From NCBI GenBank assembly GCA_963745775.1, contig CAVUYY010000009.1:186001-250000 (forward strand): DNA of 64,000 nt, in the 5' to 3' direction. This document shows positions 27,690-36,593 of the stretch, in pieces. Numbering within the stretch: position 1 is the stretch's first letter; every line of letters starts with the position of its first letter. Source of the stretch: Gaiellasilicea sp963745775 (GTDB lineage: Bacteria; Actinomycetota; Thermoleophilia; Gaiellales; Gaiellaceae). A model generated the notes under the pieces. The model searched no databases, was not told the origin of the DNA, and saw nothing but the letters and a program-made list of their open reading frames with translations. Position numbers and translations under genes: made by a program.

Positions 27690-28974
27690 GCCGCGGCGCG
27701 GCCGACGAGCGCGGGATTGACCCGCTGCACGGCGGCCCGGAACCGCGCCTCGCTCGGCCCGATCCCTGCCGCCGAGAGCCGGTCTGCTCGCAGGAGGTCT
27801 GCCGCCAGGTCGCCGACGTCGCCGGCCGAGACCGCGTCGATTCGCTCGATCAGCTCGTCGAGATCGAGCAGCTCGGTGCCGGTGACGAGAGCCTTGCCGA
27901 GCCGGCTCATCCGGTTCGAGGTCGACTCCATGGAGAGCAGCATCCGGCCCTTCAGGTTGTCCTTCGCCCGCTCGAGCTCGCTCGCGCCGACGTTGCCCGA
28001 GGCGATGTCGCCGAGCTCGCGCGCCGCGATCTCGAGGCACTCGACGAGGTTGTCCTCCCGCGTCCCCACGTAGAGCCCGATCTGGCCGGCATCGGAGTAC
28101 TGGGAGGCGAAGCTGTAGACGGAATACGCCATCCCCCGCTTCTCCCGGATCTCCTGGAAGAGGCGCGACGACGCCGAGCCGCCGAGGATCGAATCGAGGA
28201 GGGAGGCGGCGAAGCGCCTCTCGTCCTTGCGCGAGATCCCGGGTGACGCGAGACAGACGTGGTACTGCTCGGTGTCCTTGCGCTGGAAGCGCAGCCCAGG
28301 AGGCCCGGCTCGGCGGATCGGCTTGCGCGTGCGCCGGACGCCCGCGGGCGTCGCTGGAACTCGCGCCTCGAGGAGCTCGGCGAGCTTTCCGTGCTCGAGA
28401 TTCCCGGCCGCGGCCACGACGAGGTTGTCCGCCGTATAGGCGGCGGCGTGGAAGCCCTGAAGTGCCCGACGGCTGACGGACGAGATCACCTCCGCCCGCC
28501 CGATCACCGGCCGTCCCGAGCGGGTGGGATCCGAAGACGGCCTCTGCGACGACGTCGTGGACGAGGTCCTGCGGGTTGTCCTCGACCATGGCGATCTCCT
28601 CGAGCACGACCTCGCGCTCCGAGTCGAGCTCGGCGAAGACGGGCTCGTAGACCATCCCGACCATGACGTCGAGCGCCGTCTCCAGTCGATCGTCCGGAAC
28701 GCGCGCGTAGAGGACGGTTGTCTCGCGCGACGTGGCGGCGTTGAGCTCGCCGCCGAGGCCGTCGAAGACCTCAGCGATCTCCTGGGCGGAATGCCTCGCG
28801 GTGCCCTTGAAGAGCAGGTGCTCGATGAAGTGGGAGACCCCCGCGCGGTGATCGGTCTCGTCGCGGGAGCCCGCGCCGATCCAGAAGCCGAGCGAGACGG
28901 AGCGAACCCCGGGCACCTGCTCACTGATCACGCGCTCGCCGGTCGAGAAGCGTCGAGAGCTCGTAGTTCTGCAC
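27686..28974 (-). CDS. M16-family zinc peptidase (two frame breaks)
   Basis: Mitochondrial-processing-peptidase-like protein. The inverted zinc motif HFIEHLLFKGT (HxxEH) lies near the N-terminus, followed by ELNAATSRETTVLYARV. The C-terminal half has SRLFQEIREKRGMAYSV (the conserved R..Y region) and ATGTREDN-like sequence. Frame changes fall near 28520 and near 28960; removing one T from CTT at ~28954 joins VQNYELSTL to STGERVISEQVPG with GTG 28974 as start. TACGAT on the gene strand ends 7 nt before that GTG. In many genomes this gene follows pnp directly; here a 7.5 kb island separates them. Confidence 0.86.
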
Positions 28975-29218
28975 GGAGGCGATCGTACAGCCGCTCTCCG
29001 CTGCCGCCGCAAGCGGCCGCGAGATCGGCTACGGTGCCGCGTCCGAAGGGGTCAGGGGGTCGCGCCGCACCACTGTCCGATGCTGCTTGCATCGTTTCGC
29101 CGTGCAGCGGAATCCCCTGTTCCAGGGATCGGACCTCGAGGAATTCAACGATGAGGTTCGTAATCAAACGCACGTGGGTGTGGGGTCGCGCCCGACTTGC
29201 CGCCAGGAGGTTCTCTCC

Positions 29219-29638
29219 ATGACACGCACATCGCTTCGCATCGCCCTGTTCGCAACGCTCGTCGCCGTTCTCGCCCTCGTCCCGTCCGCCCTCGCGGGCA
29301 AGGGGCGGCCCGGTGGCGGTAACGGCGGAACGACCGGTGGATCGGGCACGATCAGCCTCACGCTGCTCAACTCGACCGACGGTCTCGCTCACTACGGCCA
29401 GAAGGTGACGTTCGCCGTCTCGGCGACCACCACGACCCAGCCTTGGGTCGACCTGAAGTGCTCCCAGAACGGCGTCGTCGTCGAGCAGGCGAACGGCAAT
29501 TTCGCGAACTCGCTCACGGCCAGATCTTCGGCCCGACCGCCCCATGGACTGGCGGTGCCGCGAATGCACGGCCTTCCTCAGGACTGGAGCCCGCAGGGGT
29601 CGACGCTCGCGTCCATGAGCTTCCGCGTCTACGCGTAG
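29219..29638 (+). CDS. Small secreted protein, paralogue 1 (frame damage in the C-terminal third)
   Basis: From ATG 29219 after CCAGGAGG, the protein has a signal peptide (LRIALFATLVAVLALVPSALA), a Gly/Thr linker, and a beta-rich domain: TISLTLLNSTDGLAHYGQKV, then PWVDLKCSQNGVVVEQANG. Past ~29515 the frame no longer matches its paralogue. Another frame holds GQIFGPTAPWTGGAAN, and the end QDWSPQGSTLASMSF is again in the first frame. Joined, it ends like paralogue 2 (CTA.L..W...TLAS.SF.V.A). The two conserved Cys probably form one disulfide in an Ig-like fold. Function unknown. Confidence 0.6.
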   Translation: MTRTSLRIALFATLVAVLALVPSALAGKGRPGGGNGGTTGGSGTISLTLLNSTDGLAHYGQKVTFAVSATTTTQPWVDLKCSQNGVVVEQANGNFANSLTARSSARPPHGLAVPRMHGLPQDWSPQGSTLASMSFRVYA

Positions 29639-29662
29639 GCGATCCAACAGCTGAACGTGAGT

Positions 29663-29688
29663 CCGAGGGCGGCGCGAGCCGCCCTCGG
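29663..29688 (+). terminator. Intrinsic terminator after small secreted protein 1
   Basis: Perfect 11-bp stem CCGAGGGCGGC / GCCGCCCTCGG with a GCGA loop, followed by CGTTTCT. It lies 24 bp after the stop codon of the first small secreted gene. Confidence 0.75.
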
Positions 29689-29849
29689 CGTTTCTGCGAC
29701 CCACGTCCGGCGCCACGGCGGCTGCTGGCACGAACCCAGTGAGGGATGGTCGGCCGCGATCTGGACGATGTCGTCACACCGCAATCGTTCAACAGGCTCT
29801 CGCGCCTGATCGCGGCACCTTCGAAGCCGCACCGAAAGGAGAACCCAGG

Positions 29850-30281
29850 ATGTTGAGAAGAATCGCACTTCGCATCGCTCGCCGCCGTGCTCGCCCTCTC
29901 GGGACAGCGTTCGCCGGCTCGCCGGCGCTGGAGGCAAGCACGCCTCGACCTCCTCGATCAGCCTCGCGTCGACGAGCGCGCCGGCTCTCGCCGCGCGCCG
30001 CGAGCGAAGGCCCCAGCTACGGAGACTCGGTCACCTTCGACGTCTCCACCGACGCCACGTCGCAGCCGTTCGTCCATCTGAAGTGCTTCCAGAACGGCAG
30101 CCTCGTCCTGGAGAGCTGGCAGGCGTGGGCCCACTCGGACCGGATGTTCACGCTCGGCGGAAGCCCCGCGTGGCAGGGCGGCGCCGGCGACTGCACGGCC
30201 TACCTCGAGAACTGGGACTCGTACTCGAAGAACGGCCGCACGACGTCGCTCGCGTCGACGAGCTTCCACGTCGACGCGTAA
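29850..30281 (+). CDS. Small secreted protein, paralogue 2 (frame damage in the signal-peptide region)
   Basis: ATG 29850 follows AAAGGAGAA. The N-terminus starts MLRRIALRIA, but the hydrophobic core (AAVLALSGTAFA) and the Ser-rich linker are spread over two other frames up to ~29990. From there the frame is clean: YGDSVTFDVSTDATSQPFVHL, then KCFQNGSLVLESWQAW, GSPAWQGGAGDCTAYLENW and the end LASTSFHVDA. It shares the LKC.QNG and CTA.L..W pattern with paralogue 1. It is presumably exported, with one disulfide. No known family recognised. Confidence 0.6.
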   Translation: MLRRIALRIARRRARPLGTAFAGSPALEASTPRPPRSASRRRARRLSPRAASEGPSYGDSVTFDVSTDATSQPFVHLKCFQNGSLVLESWQAWAHSDRMFTLGGSPAWQGGAGDCTAYLENWDSYSKNGRTTSLASTSFHVDA

Positions 30282-30297
30282 CGAGATCAAACGGAGG

Positions 30298-30319
30298 GGC
30301 CCCGGCTTGCGCCGGGGCC
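30298..30319. terminator. Bidirectional hairpin terminator between convergent genes
   Basis: Perfect 9-bp stem GGCCCCGGC / GCCGGGGCC with a TTGC loop, placed between the stops of small secreted protein 2 (+, 30281) and Ig-repeat protein A (-, 30350). Only weak T tracts flank it on either side. Confidence 0.65.
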
Positions 30320-30349
30320 ACTCTTGTTCCATCCGCGTGCGGTGTTGAC

Positions 30350-32074
30350 TCAGTTGGTGATCGTGATCGCCGTCGTCTCGCTGCACGAGTCGGCGGGATC
30401 GCGAGAGCACGTTGTCGTTGTACTCGACGAGCCACGAGTAGTTGCCGTCGTTCGCAGCAACGACTACGCCGTAGTCGTGTTGTTCGTGCTGAACGATGAG
30501 CCGGATGGAGCGTTCGTCACAGTCACGGTCGTCGTGTACTGAGAAGTACCGCCGCCGTCGCCACACGTCGCGTCGTTGTACAGCGTGAACGTCAGCGACC
30601 CGTTCAGGTTGGCGTCACCCGTCAGCGTGGCCGTATCGTTCGGCACCCAGCTCTGCGCCGTCGTGAAGCCGGAGCTCCCGGTGACGGTGAAGCATTCGCC
30701 TGGGTTGGCGGTGAAGCTACCGCCCTTGCCCTGGTAGTTCGGGATCGCTGCCCGGATCGTAGACCGCCCGGAAGCAGTACGTCCCGAGCCCAGACGTCGC
30801 CGTGATCAGCGAGGCTGCGTTCGCAGACGTCGCACACGCATGTCCGGCCACGACGGGTTACAGGCACCCAACGTGACGGCAGTTCCGACCTGTGTGCCGG
30901 CGCCTGCAGGACACCGGCGGCAGTCACTTGACTCGGTGCGCAGAGGAAGAACGTCATCGTTCCGGTCGGCGTCGGTGCGGATCCGCCTGCGCCGGTACCC
31001 GAGATGTCCGCCAGGTCCGTGATCGGCGCAGCCGATCCGAGGACCCGGGTGGACTGCGATGGCGTCGTCGTTACAGACACACCACACTCTCCGAGCGTGC
31101 CGCCGGCGAAGTCGAACAGCGTCGCCGTCAGCGACGTCGAGGAGCGCGTGTCACCGAGGAACGAGCTGAAGCACTGGCCGCCCAGGTCTGAGTCGGTCAG
31201 GTTGAGGCCGCCCTCGAAGAACTCGGCCGTCCGCAGGGTGTGGCCGCACCGTCGTCCTTGTTCGCGGTCAGCCACGGCGTGGTGATCGTTGCCGTGTTCG
31301 CCGTCACCGCAGGTCGCGGTCGTCGCACGCGTGCCAGAGGGGTGCCGGTCCGGCAGTCGACGCCGATCGGCGATCGGCGTCGGGTTCAGCGAGCCGGGAT
31401 CGGTCGTCGATCCGGCCGTCCCAGCGGTAGACGTTGATCGTGCTGACGATGCCGCCGTTGGTGAACTCGGACACGACCAGGAGGTCGCCGTCCTGGTGCT
31501 CGCCGCTGAAGGTCGACCGCGCCACCGGTCGACACGCAACCGACCGCATCCTGGAGGAACCAGAAGCCGACATTCGCGTTGCCGGTGTTCATGTTCCGCT
31601 CGAGCGCGAAGTACAGGATCTCGTCGCCTGTCCGTGATCGGTGTAGGCGCCGCGTAGGCGTTCATGACGTCGATCTTGCTGTTGACGTTGTTGTCGAAGT
31701 TGCACTGCCAGCCCGAGATCGGCAGCGTGTCCTTGCTCCCGTCGCGAACGTCGACGTGTCGTTCGTGACGAACGTCGTGCCGCTGTTCTTGAAGTCCTTT
31801 CGAAGCCGCGTCCGCGAAGCCGGTCGGCAGCGATCCGACTGTTCGTCCGTTCGCGTCGAAGATGGCTGTCCCAGTCGACGGTCTGCGTTGTCCCGCCGCC
31901 GATGTTCGTCGGTGCGCCGACGTGACATCGCCATCGAGCTGGAATGTCTTCGTCGTGCACCGCCTGCGCGCCCGCGACCACGAACAGCGCGAGACACGCA
32001 ACCAGCACAACAGGCAGGAACAGGAAGCGACGCCGCTTCCTGCTTCCTGTCTCGCCGATCAGTCTTTCTGTCAT
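30350..32074 (-). CDS. Secreted Ig-like-repeat protein A (several frame breaks)
   Basis: ATG 32074 after GGGGAGGAA. N-terminus MTERLIGETGSRKRRRFL is basic and leads into a hydrophobic export helix (LPVVLVACLALFVVAGAQA). An N-terminal domain shared with protein B follows: FQLDGDV, KDTLPISGWQCNFDNNVNSK, IDVMNAYAAPTPITD. Then come RTAEFFEGGLNLTDSDLGGQ with FSSFLGDTRSSTSLTATLFDF, and Ig-like segments (TGTMTFFLCAPSQ; WVPNDTATLTGDANLNGSLT; NDGNYSWLVEYNDN). The proper end DPADSCSETTAITITN stops at 30350-30352. At least five frame changes are needed. Probably a wall-associated or released surface protein; function unknown. Confidence 0.65.
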
Positions 32075-32386
32075 CGAAATTCCTCCCCTACCTCCGGCCC
32101 AGGCGGTCGCCTCGGCCAATCGATTTACGACGGGATGCGCGCGTCGGTCAGGCACATTGGCCCCTCGCCCGATCGCTAGACCCGCTCTCCGCAGCTCGTA
32201 CATCAGCCCTCCGCAAATTCGAGACAGCCTGCGGAGACTTCTCCACAGATCACTCCACAGGAGCGTATGACTGCAACGGGACGCCTGAAAAGACGGCAAT
32301 TGCCCGATTTTTCGCCTACTGCCGTACTGTCATCGCCGTACTGAGTGAAGCACGGCTTGAGCGAGATCGAGGACGTCGCAAACGAG
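32075..32386 (-). promoter_or_regulatory. Gene-free upstream region of Ig-repeat protein A
   Basis: No gene is seen here. The stretch aligns along about 260 bp with the region upstream of protein B. It includes the 57-bp block at 32285-32341 and two CTCCACA words (+ strand 32241-32247 and 32253-32259) spaced 12 bp apart. On the gene strand the block ends TTTTCAG and begins with GTACGGCGATGAC. This is a duplicated promoter or leader. Confidence 0.6.
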
Positions 32387-32416
32387 AGGGGCCCCGGGTA
32401 TTCGTCCGGGGCCCCT
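32387..32416. terminator. Hairpin terminator after Ig-repeat protein B
   Basis: 11-bp stem AGGGGCCCCGG / CCGGGGCCCCT around the 8-nt loop GTATTCGT, 25 bp past the stop of protein B on the - strand. It closely resembles the hairpin that follows protein A. Confidence 0.65.
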
Positions 32417-32440
32417 TCGCTCGTCCGGCTCAGTGGTGCA

Positions 32441-34898
32441 CTACGAGCCGTTGTTCTGAATCGTGATGCTCGAGCTGCTCCCTCCCGCACGGGCTCGTCA
32501 CGTTCTGGTGAGCCCGGTTCGTGGAGGTGTACTCGACGACCCAGTGGAACGTCGTTCCCGTCGCTCCGTACGCCGTCGTGTTATTGCTCAGCACGCTTTT
32601 CGAGAGCGCGGTGCCCGTGCTGCCGGCTCCGGTGATCGAGATGGACGGCGACGTGTAGGTCGCCGCACCGGCGCAGGTCGCGTTGTTCACATAGAGCTTG
32701 AACACACGTTGCCTGCGAGGTTGCCGCCGCCGGAGGCCACCGTGATCGTCGCCGAGTCGTTCGGCACGAACGACTGGGCGGTCGCGATCGTCGGCTGGAG
32801 CGAGATGATCACGCTCGCCTCGTTGGCGTCGCCGCAAGCGCCGGCAACTGCGAGCGTGTTCGGGAGGTCACCCGAAGATCGAGGCAATCCAGAGGTAGGT
32901 GCCTGCAGCGGCGGGCGTAGAAGCTGCCCGAGCTGTAGGTGCCGTTGCCGCTGACCGGAACCGCCCCGGACGTGTGCACCGGCGTGCCGGTGCAGGTCGG
33001 GTCGTTAGGCCCGTACACCCGGAACGTGATCGTGCCGCCCGCAGGTGAGCCGTCCGGCTTCGGCGCCGTGTTGCTCAGGGTCGCCGAGTCGCTGATCGCA
33101 GTGCCGAGAGCCACTCCGGCAGCACCGGTTGCAATGGTGATGATCGCCGGCTGAACCGGGCTGACAACGACCGACTCGTTGGCGTCATTGCACGACCCGC
33201 TGTCTCCGAGCGTGTTCGGCGCGTCGCCGCTGTAGCTCGCGACCCAGCGATAGGTGCCCGCGGCGGCCGGGGTCAGCGAGCCGCTGCCCGTCCCGTCGCT
33301 CGCCTTGTAGCTGCCGTCGCCACCGTTCGTCAGCGTGACGACGCGGGTCGCGATCGCGGCCGACGCGCAGGTGTCATCATTCGGCCCGTAGAGGCTGAAC
33401 GTGATCGTGCCGTCGGCCTTCGAGCCATCCGGATCGTTCGCCGTCCCGCTCAACGTCGCCGTATCGTCGATCGGCGATACCAAGTGCCACGGGGCCTGCG
33501 CTTGCCACGCGTCGAGATCGTCCGGCTGCAGCGGTAGGACCCTGAAGCACTCGCCCACGCTACTGTCGCTCGATCCTGGGACGCCGACAGAGGCGTCACC
33601 CGAGTAGTCCGCGCGCAAGCAGTAGCGACCGGCGGAGGTGATCGTCGCCGCGTCGGAGACAACCGTCGTCGTTGAGCTCGTCCCGACGACCGTCTTCACA
33701 GCCCCGATCTGAGTGCCGCCGGTCGTGCACGGCGCGTAGCTCGCAGCGAGAAGCGTGGGACCGCAGAGGTAGAACGTCATCGTGCCGCCGTAGGTGCTGG
33801 CACCGTTGACGGTCAGAACCGCCGAGTCGGTCACGCTCATCGACCCAGCGGCTCCGATCGAGCCTTCTCCGTTGGAGCCGGCGCTCGGCGTCGTCACGAC
33901 CGCCGGAACCGCAGGCCCCGAGTCGTCCGCCCGCGTAGTCGAAGAGGGTCGCGGTCAGTGAGGTCGAGGAGCGGGTGTCACCGAGGAAGCGTGGTGAAGC
34001 ACGTTCCGTCCGAGATCCGCCAGCGTCAGGTTCAAGCCCGCCCTCGAAGAACTGGGCGATCGGGAGGTTGTGACCGACGTTGCAGTTCAACGTCTTGGCC
34101 GCGGTGAGCCACGGCGTGGTGAACGATGCTCACCGTGTTCGCCGCTCGCGCAGACCGTGTCGGCCGCGGGCACTGATGCCGACCGGCAGTCGACGCCGCT
34201 GGCGACCGGCGTCGTGTTGAGCGAAGCCGTTCGCGCCGCCTTCCCAGCGGTAGACGACGATCGTGCTGACTGTGCCGCCGCCCGTGAACTCGGAGACGAT
34301 CAGCAGGTCGCCGTCCTGGTGGGCTCCCGGTGAAGGTCGGCCGCAGCCGCCGGTGCGACGCGCAGCCGACCTCGTCCTGGAGGAACCAGAAGCCGACGTT
34401 CGCCGAGCCGGTGTTCGCATTCCGCTCGAGCGCGAAGTAGAGGATCTCGTCGTCCAGTGACCGGCACGTCGTACGTCGCCGCGTAGGCGTTCATCACGTC
34501 GATCTTGCTGTTGACGTTGCTGTCGAGGTTGCACTGCCAGCCCGAGATCGGCAGCGTGTCCTTGCTGCCGGTCGCGAAGTGCTCGCGTCGATCGTCACGA
34601 ACGTGCCCGATGTCTGGAAGTCCTGGTCGAAGCTCGACGCCGCCGAAGCCAGCCGGCAACGCGCTTCGTCGGCCCCGTCCGCGTCGAACAGGCTGTCCCA
34701 GTCGACCGCTGCGTATTGCCGCCGACATTCGTCGTCGGGACCGCGAGCACGTCGCCGTCGAGCTGGAAATCCTCGTCGTGCACGGCCTGCGCGGCCGCGA
34801 TCACGAACAACGAGACAAACGCAATCAGCAAGCACGGGCAGGAGCAGGAAGCGACGCCGCTTCCTGCTGCCTGTCTCGCCGATCAGTCTTTCTGTCAT
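32441..34898 (-). CDS. Secreted Ig-like-repeat protein B (several frame breaks)
   Basis: ATG 34898, same N-terminus as protein A (MTERLIGETGSRKRRRFL...), then AVHDEDFQLDGDVLAVP, TFVTIDAST, KDTLPISGWQCNLDSNVNSK, ANTGSANVGFWFLQDEVG-like and HQDGDLLIVSEFTGGGTVST. The long intact piece 32809-33897 shows repeated ~100-residue Ig-like units: TGGTMTFYLCGPTLLAAS, RYCLRADYSGDASVGV, DGTITFSLYGPNDDTC, TPAAAGTYRWVASYSGD and ANESVVVSPVQPAIITIATG. The end SSSSITIQNNGS stops at 32441-32443. It is longer than A by about two repeats. An adhesin or wall-surface role is inferred from architecture only. Confidence 0.68.
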
Positions 34899-35225
34899 TC
34901 GAAGTTCCTCCCCTACCTCCGGGCCGAGGCGGTCGCCCCGGCCAATCGTTCGCGGCGAGGGGAGGCGTCGGGCTGGGACACATCGCCCTCGCCCAGCCGC
35001 CCGACCCTCCGCCGCAATCCTCAGATCCGCAAACCGCAGTTCAGCAGCCGGTGGAAGTTCTCCACAAGTCGCTCCACAGGCAGGCTAGGCGGGCCTGGAA
35101 CAGCTGAAAAGACGGCGATCGCCGGATCTTTGGTCTACTGCCCTACGGTCATCGCCGTACGTGATCCACAGACTCTCGGCTCTTGACCGCGCGGACGCGG
35201 CGTGATACCACGCGTGCCTGTGGCG
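34899..35225. promoter_or_regulatory. Divergent intergenic region between Ig-repeat protein B and the response regulator
   Basis: About 330 bp without a gene. It holds the second copy of the 57-bp block (35104-35160; 49 of 57 positions match the copy at 32285-32341). The CTCCACA pair is at 35060-35066 and 35072-35078 with the same 12-bp spacing as upstream of A. A third related word, TGATCCACA, is at 35162-35170. TTGACC at 35183-35188 could be a -35 box for the + strand regulator gene. The block could serve both divergent genes. Confidence 0.55.
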
Positions 35226-35964
<739 letters not shown>

Positions 35965-35970
35965 GCTCCG

Positions 35971-36453
35971 ATGGCCGCCGTCGACTACTTCCTGAAGCTC
36001 GACGGGATCGAGGGCGAGTCGACCGACGCGAAGCACAAGGGCGAGCTCGTGCTCGAGTCGTTCGGCTGGGGCGTCTCCCAGGCGGCGAGCGCCGGGGCGG
36101 GTGGCGGCCGAGGCGCCGGAAAGGCCCAGTTCCAGGATCTCGTGGTCGTCCTGCGCACGAGCAAGGCCTCGCCGAAGCTCTTCTCCGCCTGCGCGACGGG
36201 CCAACACCTGAAGTCGGCGGTCCTGACCGCGCGGAAGGCGGGCAAGGCTCCGCTCGAGTTCCTGACGATCACGCTGGGCGACGTGCTCGTCTCGTCGTTC
36301 CAGGAGACCGGCTCGGCCGGTGAGGTGCCGCTCGAGACGGTCTCGCTGACGTACGCCAAGGTCGAGATCGCCTACCGGCCGCAATCGGCGACCGGCAAGG
36401 CTGCGCCGCCGGTGAAGGCCGGCTTCGACGTCAAGCTGGGGAAGGCCCTCTAG
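35971..36453 (+). CDS. Hcp-family protein (T6SS tube/effector fold), orphan
   Basis: 160 aa, intact. It opens MAAVDYFLKLDGIEGESTDAKHKG, then LVLESFGWGVSQ, a Gly-rich loop, FQDLVVVLRTSKASPKLFSA, ATGQHLKSAVLTARKAG and VSLTYAKVEIAYRPQ. This is the Hcp1 pattern: a six-subunit ring-forming beta-barrel. In Gram-negative bacteria Hcp stacks into the type VI secretion tube. No other T6SS or phage-tail gene is present in the window. It directly follows the response regulator, so joint regulation is likely. Stand-alone Hcp-like genes do occur in Actinobacteria; their role is not settled. Confidence 0.85.
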   Translation: MAAVDYFLKLDGIEGESTDAKHKGELVLESFGWGVSQAASAGAGGGRGAGKAQFQDLVVVLRTSKASPKLFSACATGQHLKSAVLTARKAGKAPLEFLTITLGDVLVSSFQETGSAGEVPLETVSLTYAKVEIAYRPQSATGKAAPPVKAGFDVKLGKAL

Positions 36454-36497
36454 GAAACGCCGAGGGGGCGGCGCAGGCCGCGCTGCTCCGGCTCGCA

Positions 36498-36528
36498 GAT
36501 CGCGATCCGCAGCAGCGGATCCCGATCG
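36498..36528. repeat. Inverted repeat downstream of hcp
   Basis: GCGATCCGC, loop AGCA, then GCGGATC with flanking CGATCGC, a long imperfect palindrome ~45 bp past the Hcp stop. It may be part of a tandem terminator with the hairpin at 36546-36567. Confidence 0.4.
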
Positions 36529-36545
36529 CGCAAGACCCCTGAAGC

Positions 36546-36567
36546 GAGGGCGGCTTGCGCCGCCCTC
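36546..36567. terminator. Bidirectional hairpin terminator between hcp and pnp
   Basis: Perfect 9-bp stem GAGGGCGGC / GCCGCCCTC with a TTGC loop between the convergent stops of hcp (36453) and pnp (36594). The loop and inner stem (GGC-TTGC-GCC) are the same as in the hairpin at 30298-30319. Confidence 0.65.
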
Positions 36568-36593
36568 TCGTGGGTCGTTCCTAGCCTGCGACG

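Noticed and set aside
34899..35225. DnaA-box-like words as a replication origin
   Set aside because: Only two or three imperfect boxes, no AT-rich unwinding region and no dnaA/dnaN/gyrB genes nearby; promoter sites are a simpler reading.
35971..36453. Hcp as part of a type VI system or a prophage tail in this window
   Set aside because: No sheath, spike, baseplate, tape-measure, portal, terminase or integrase gene is present within the window.
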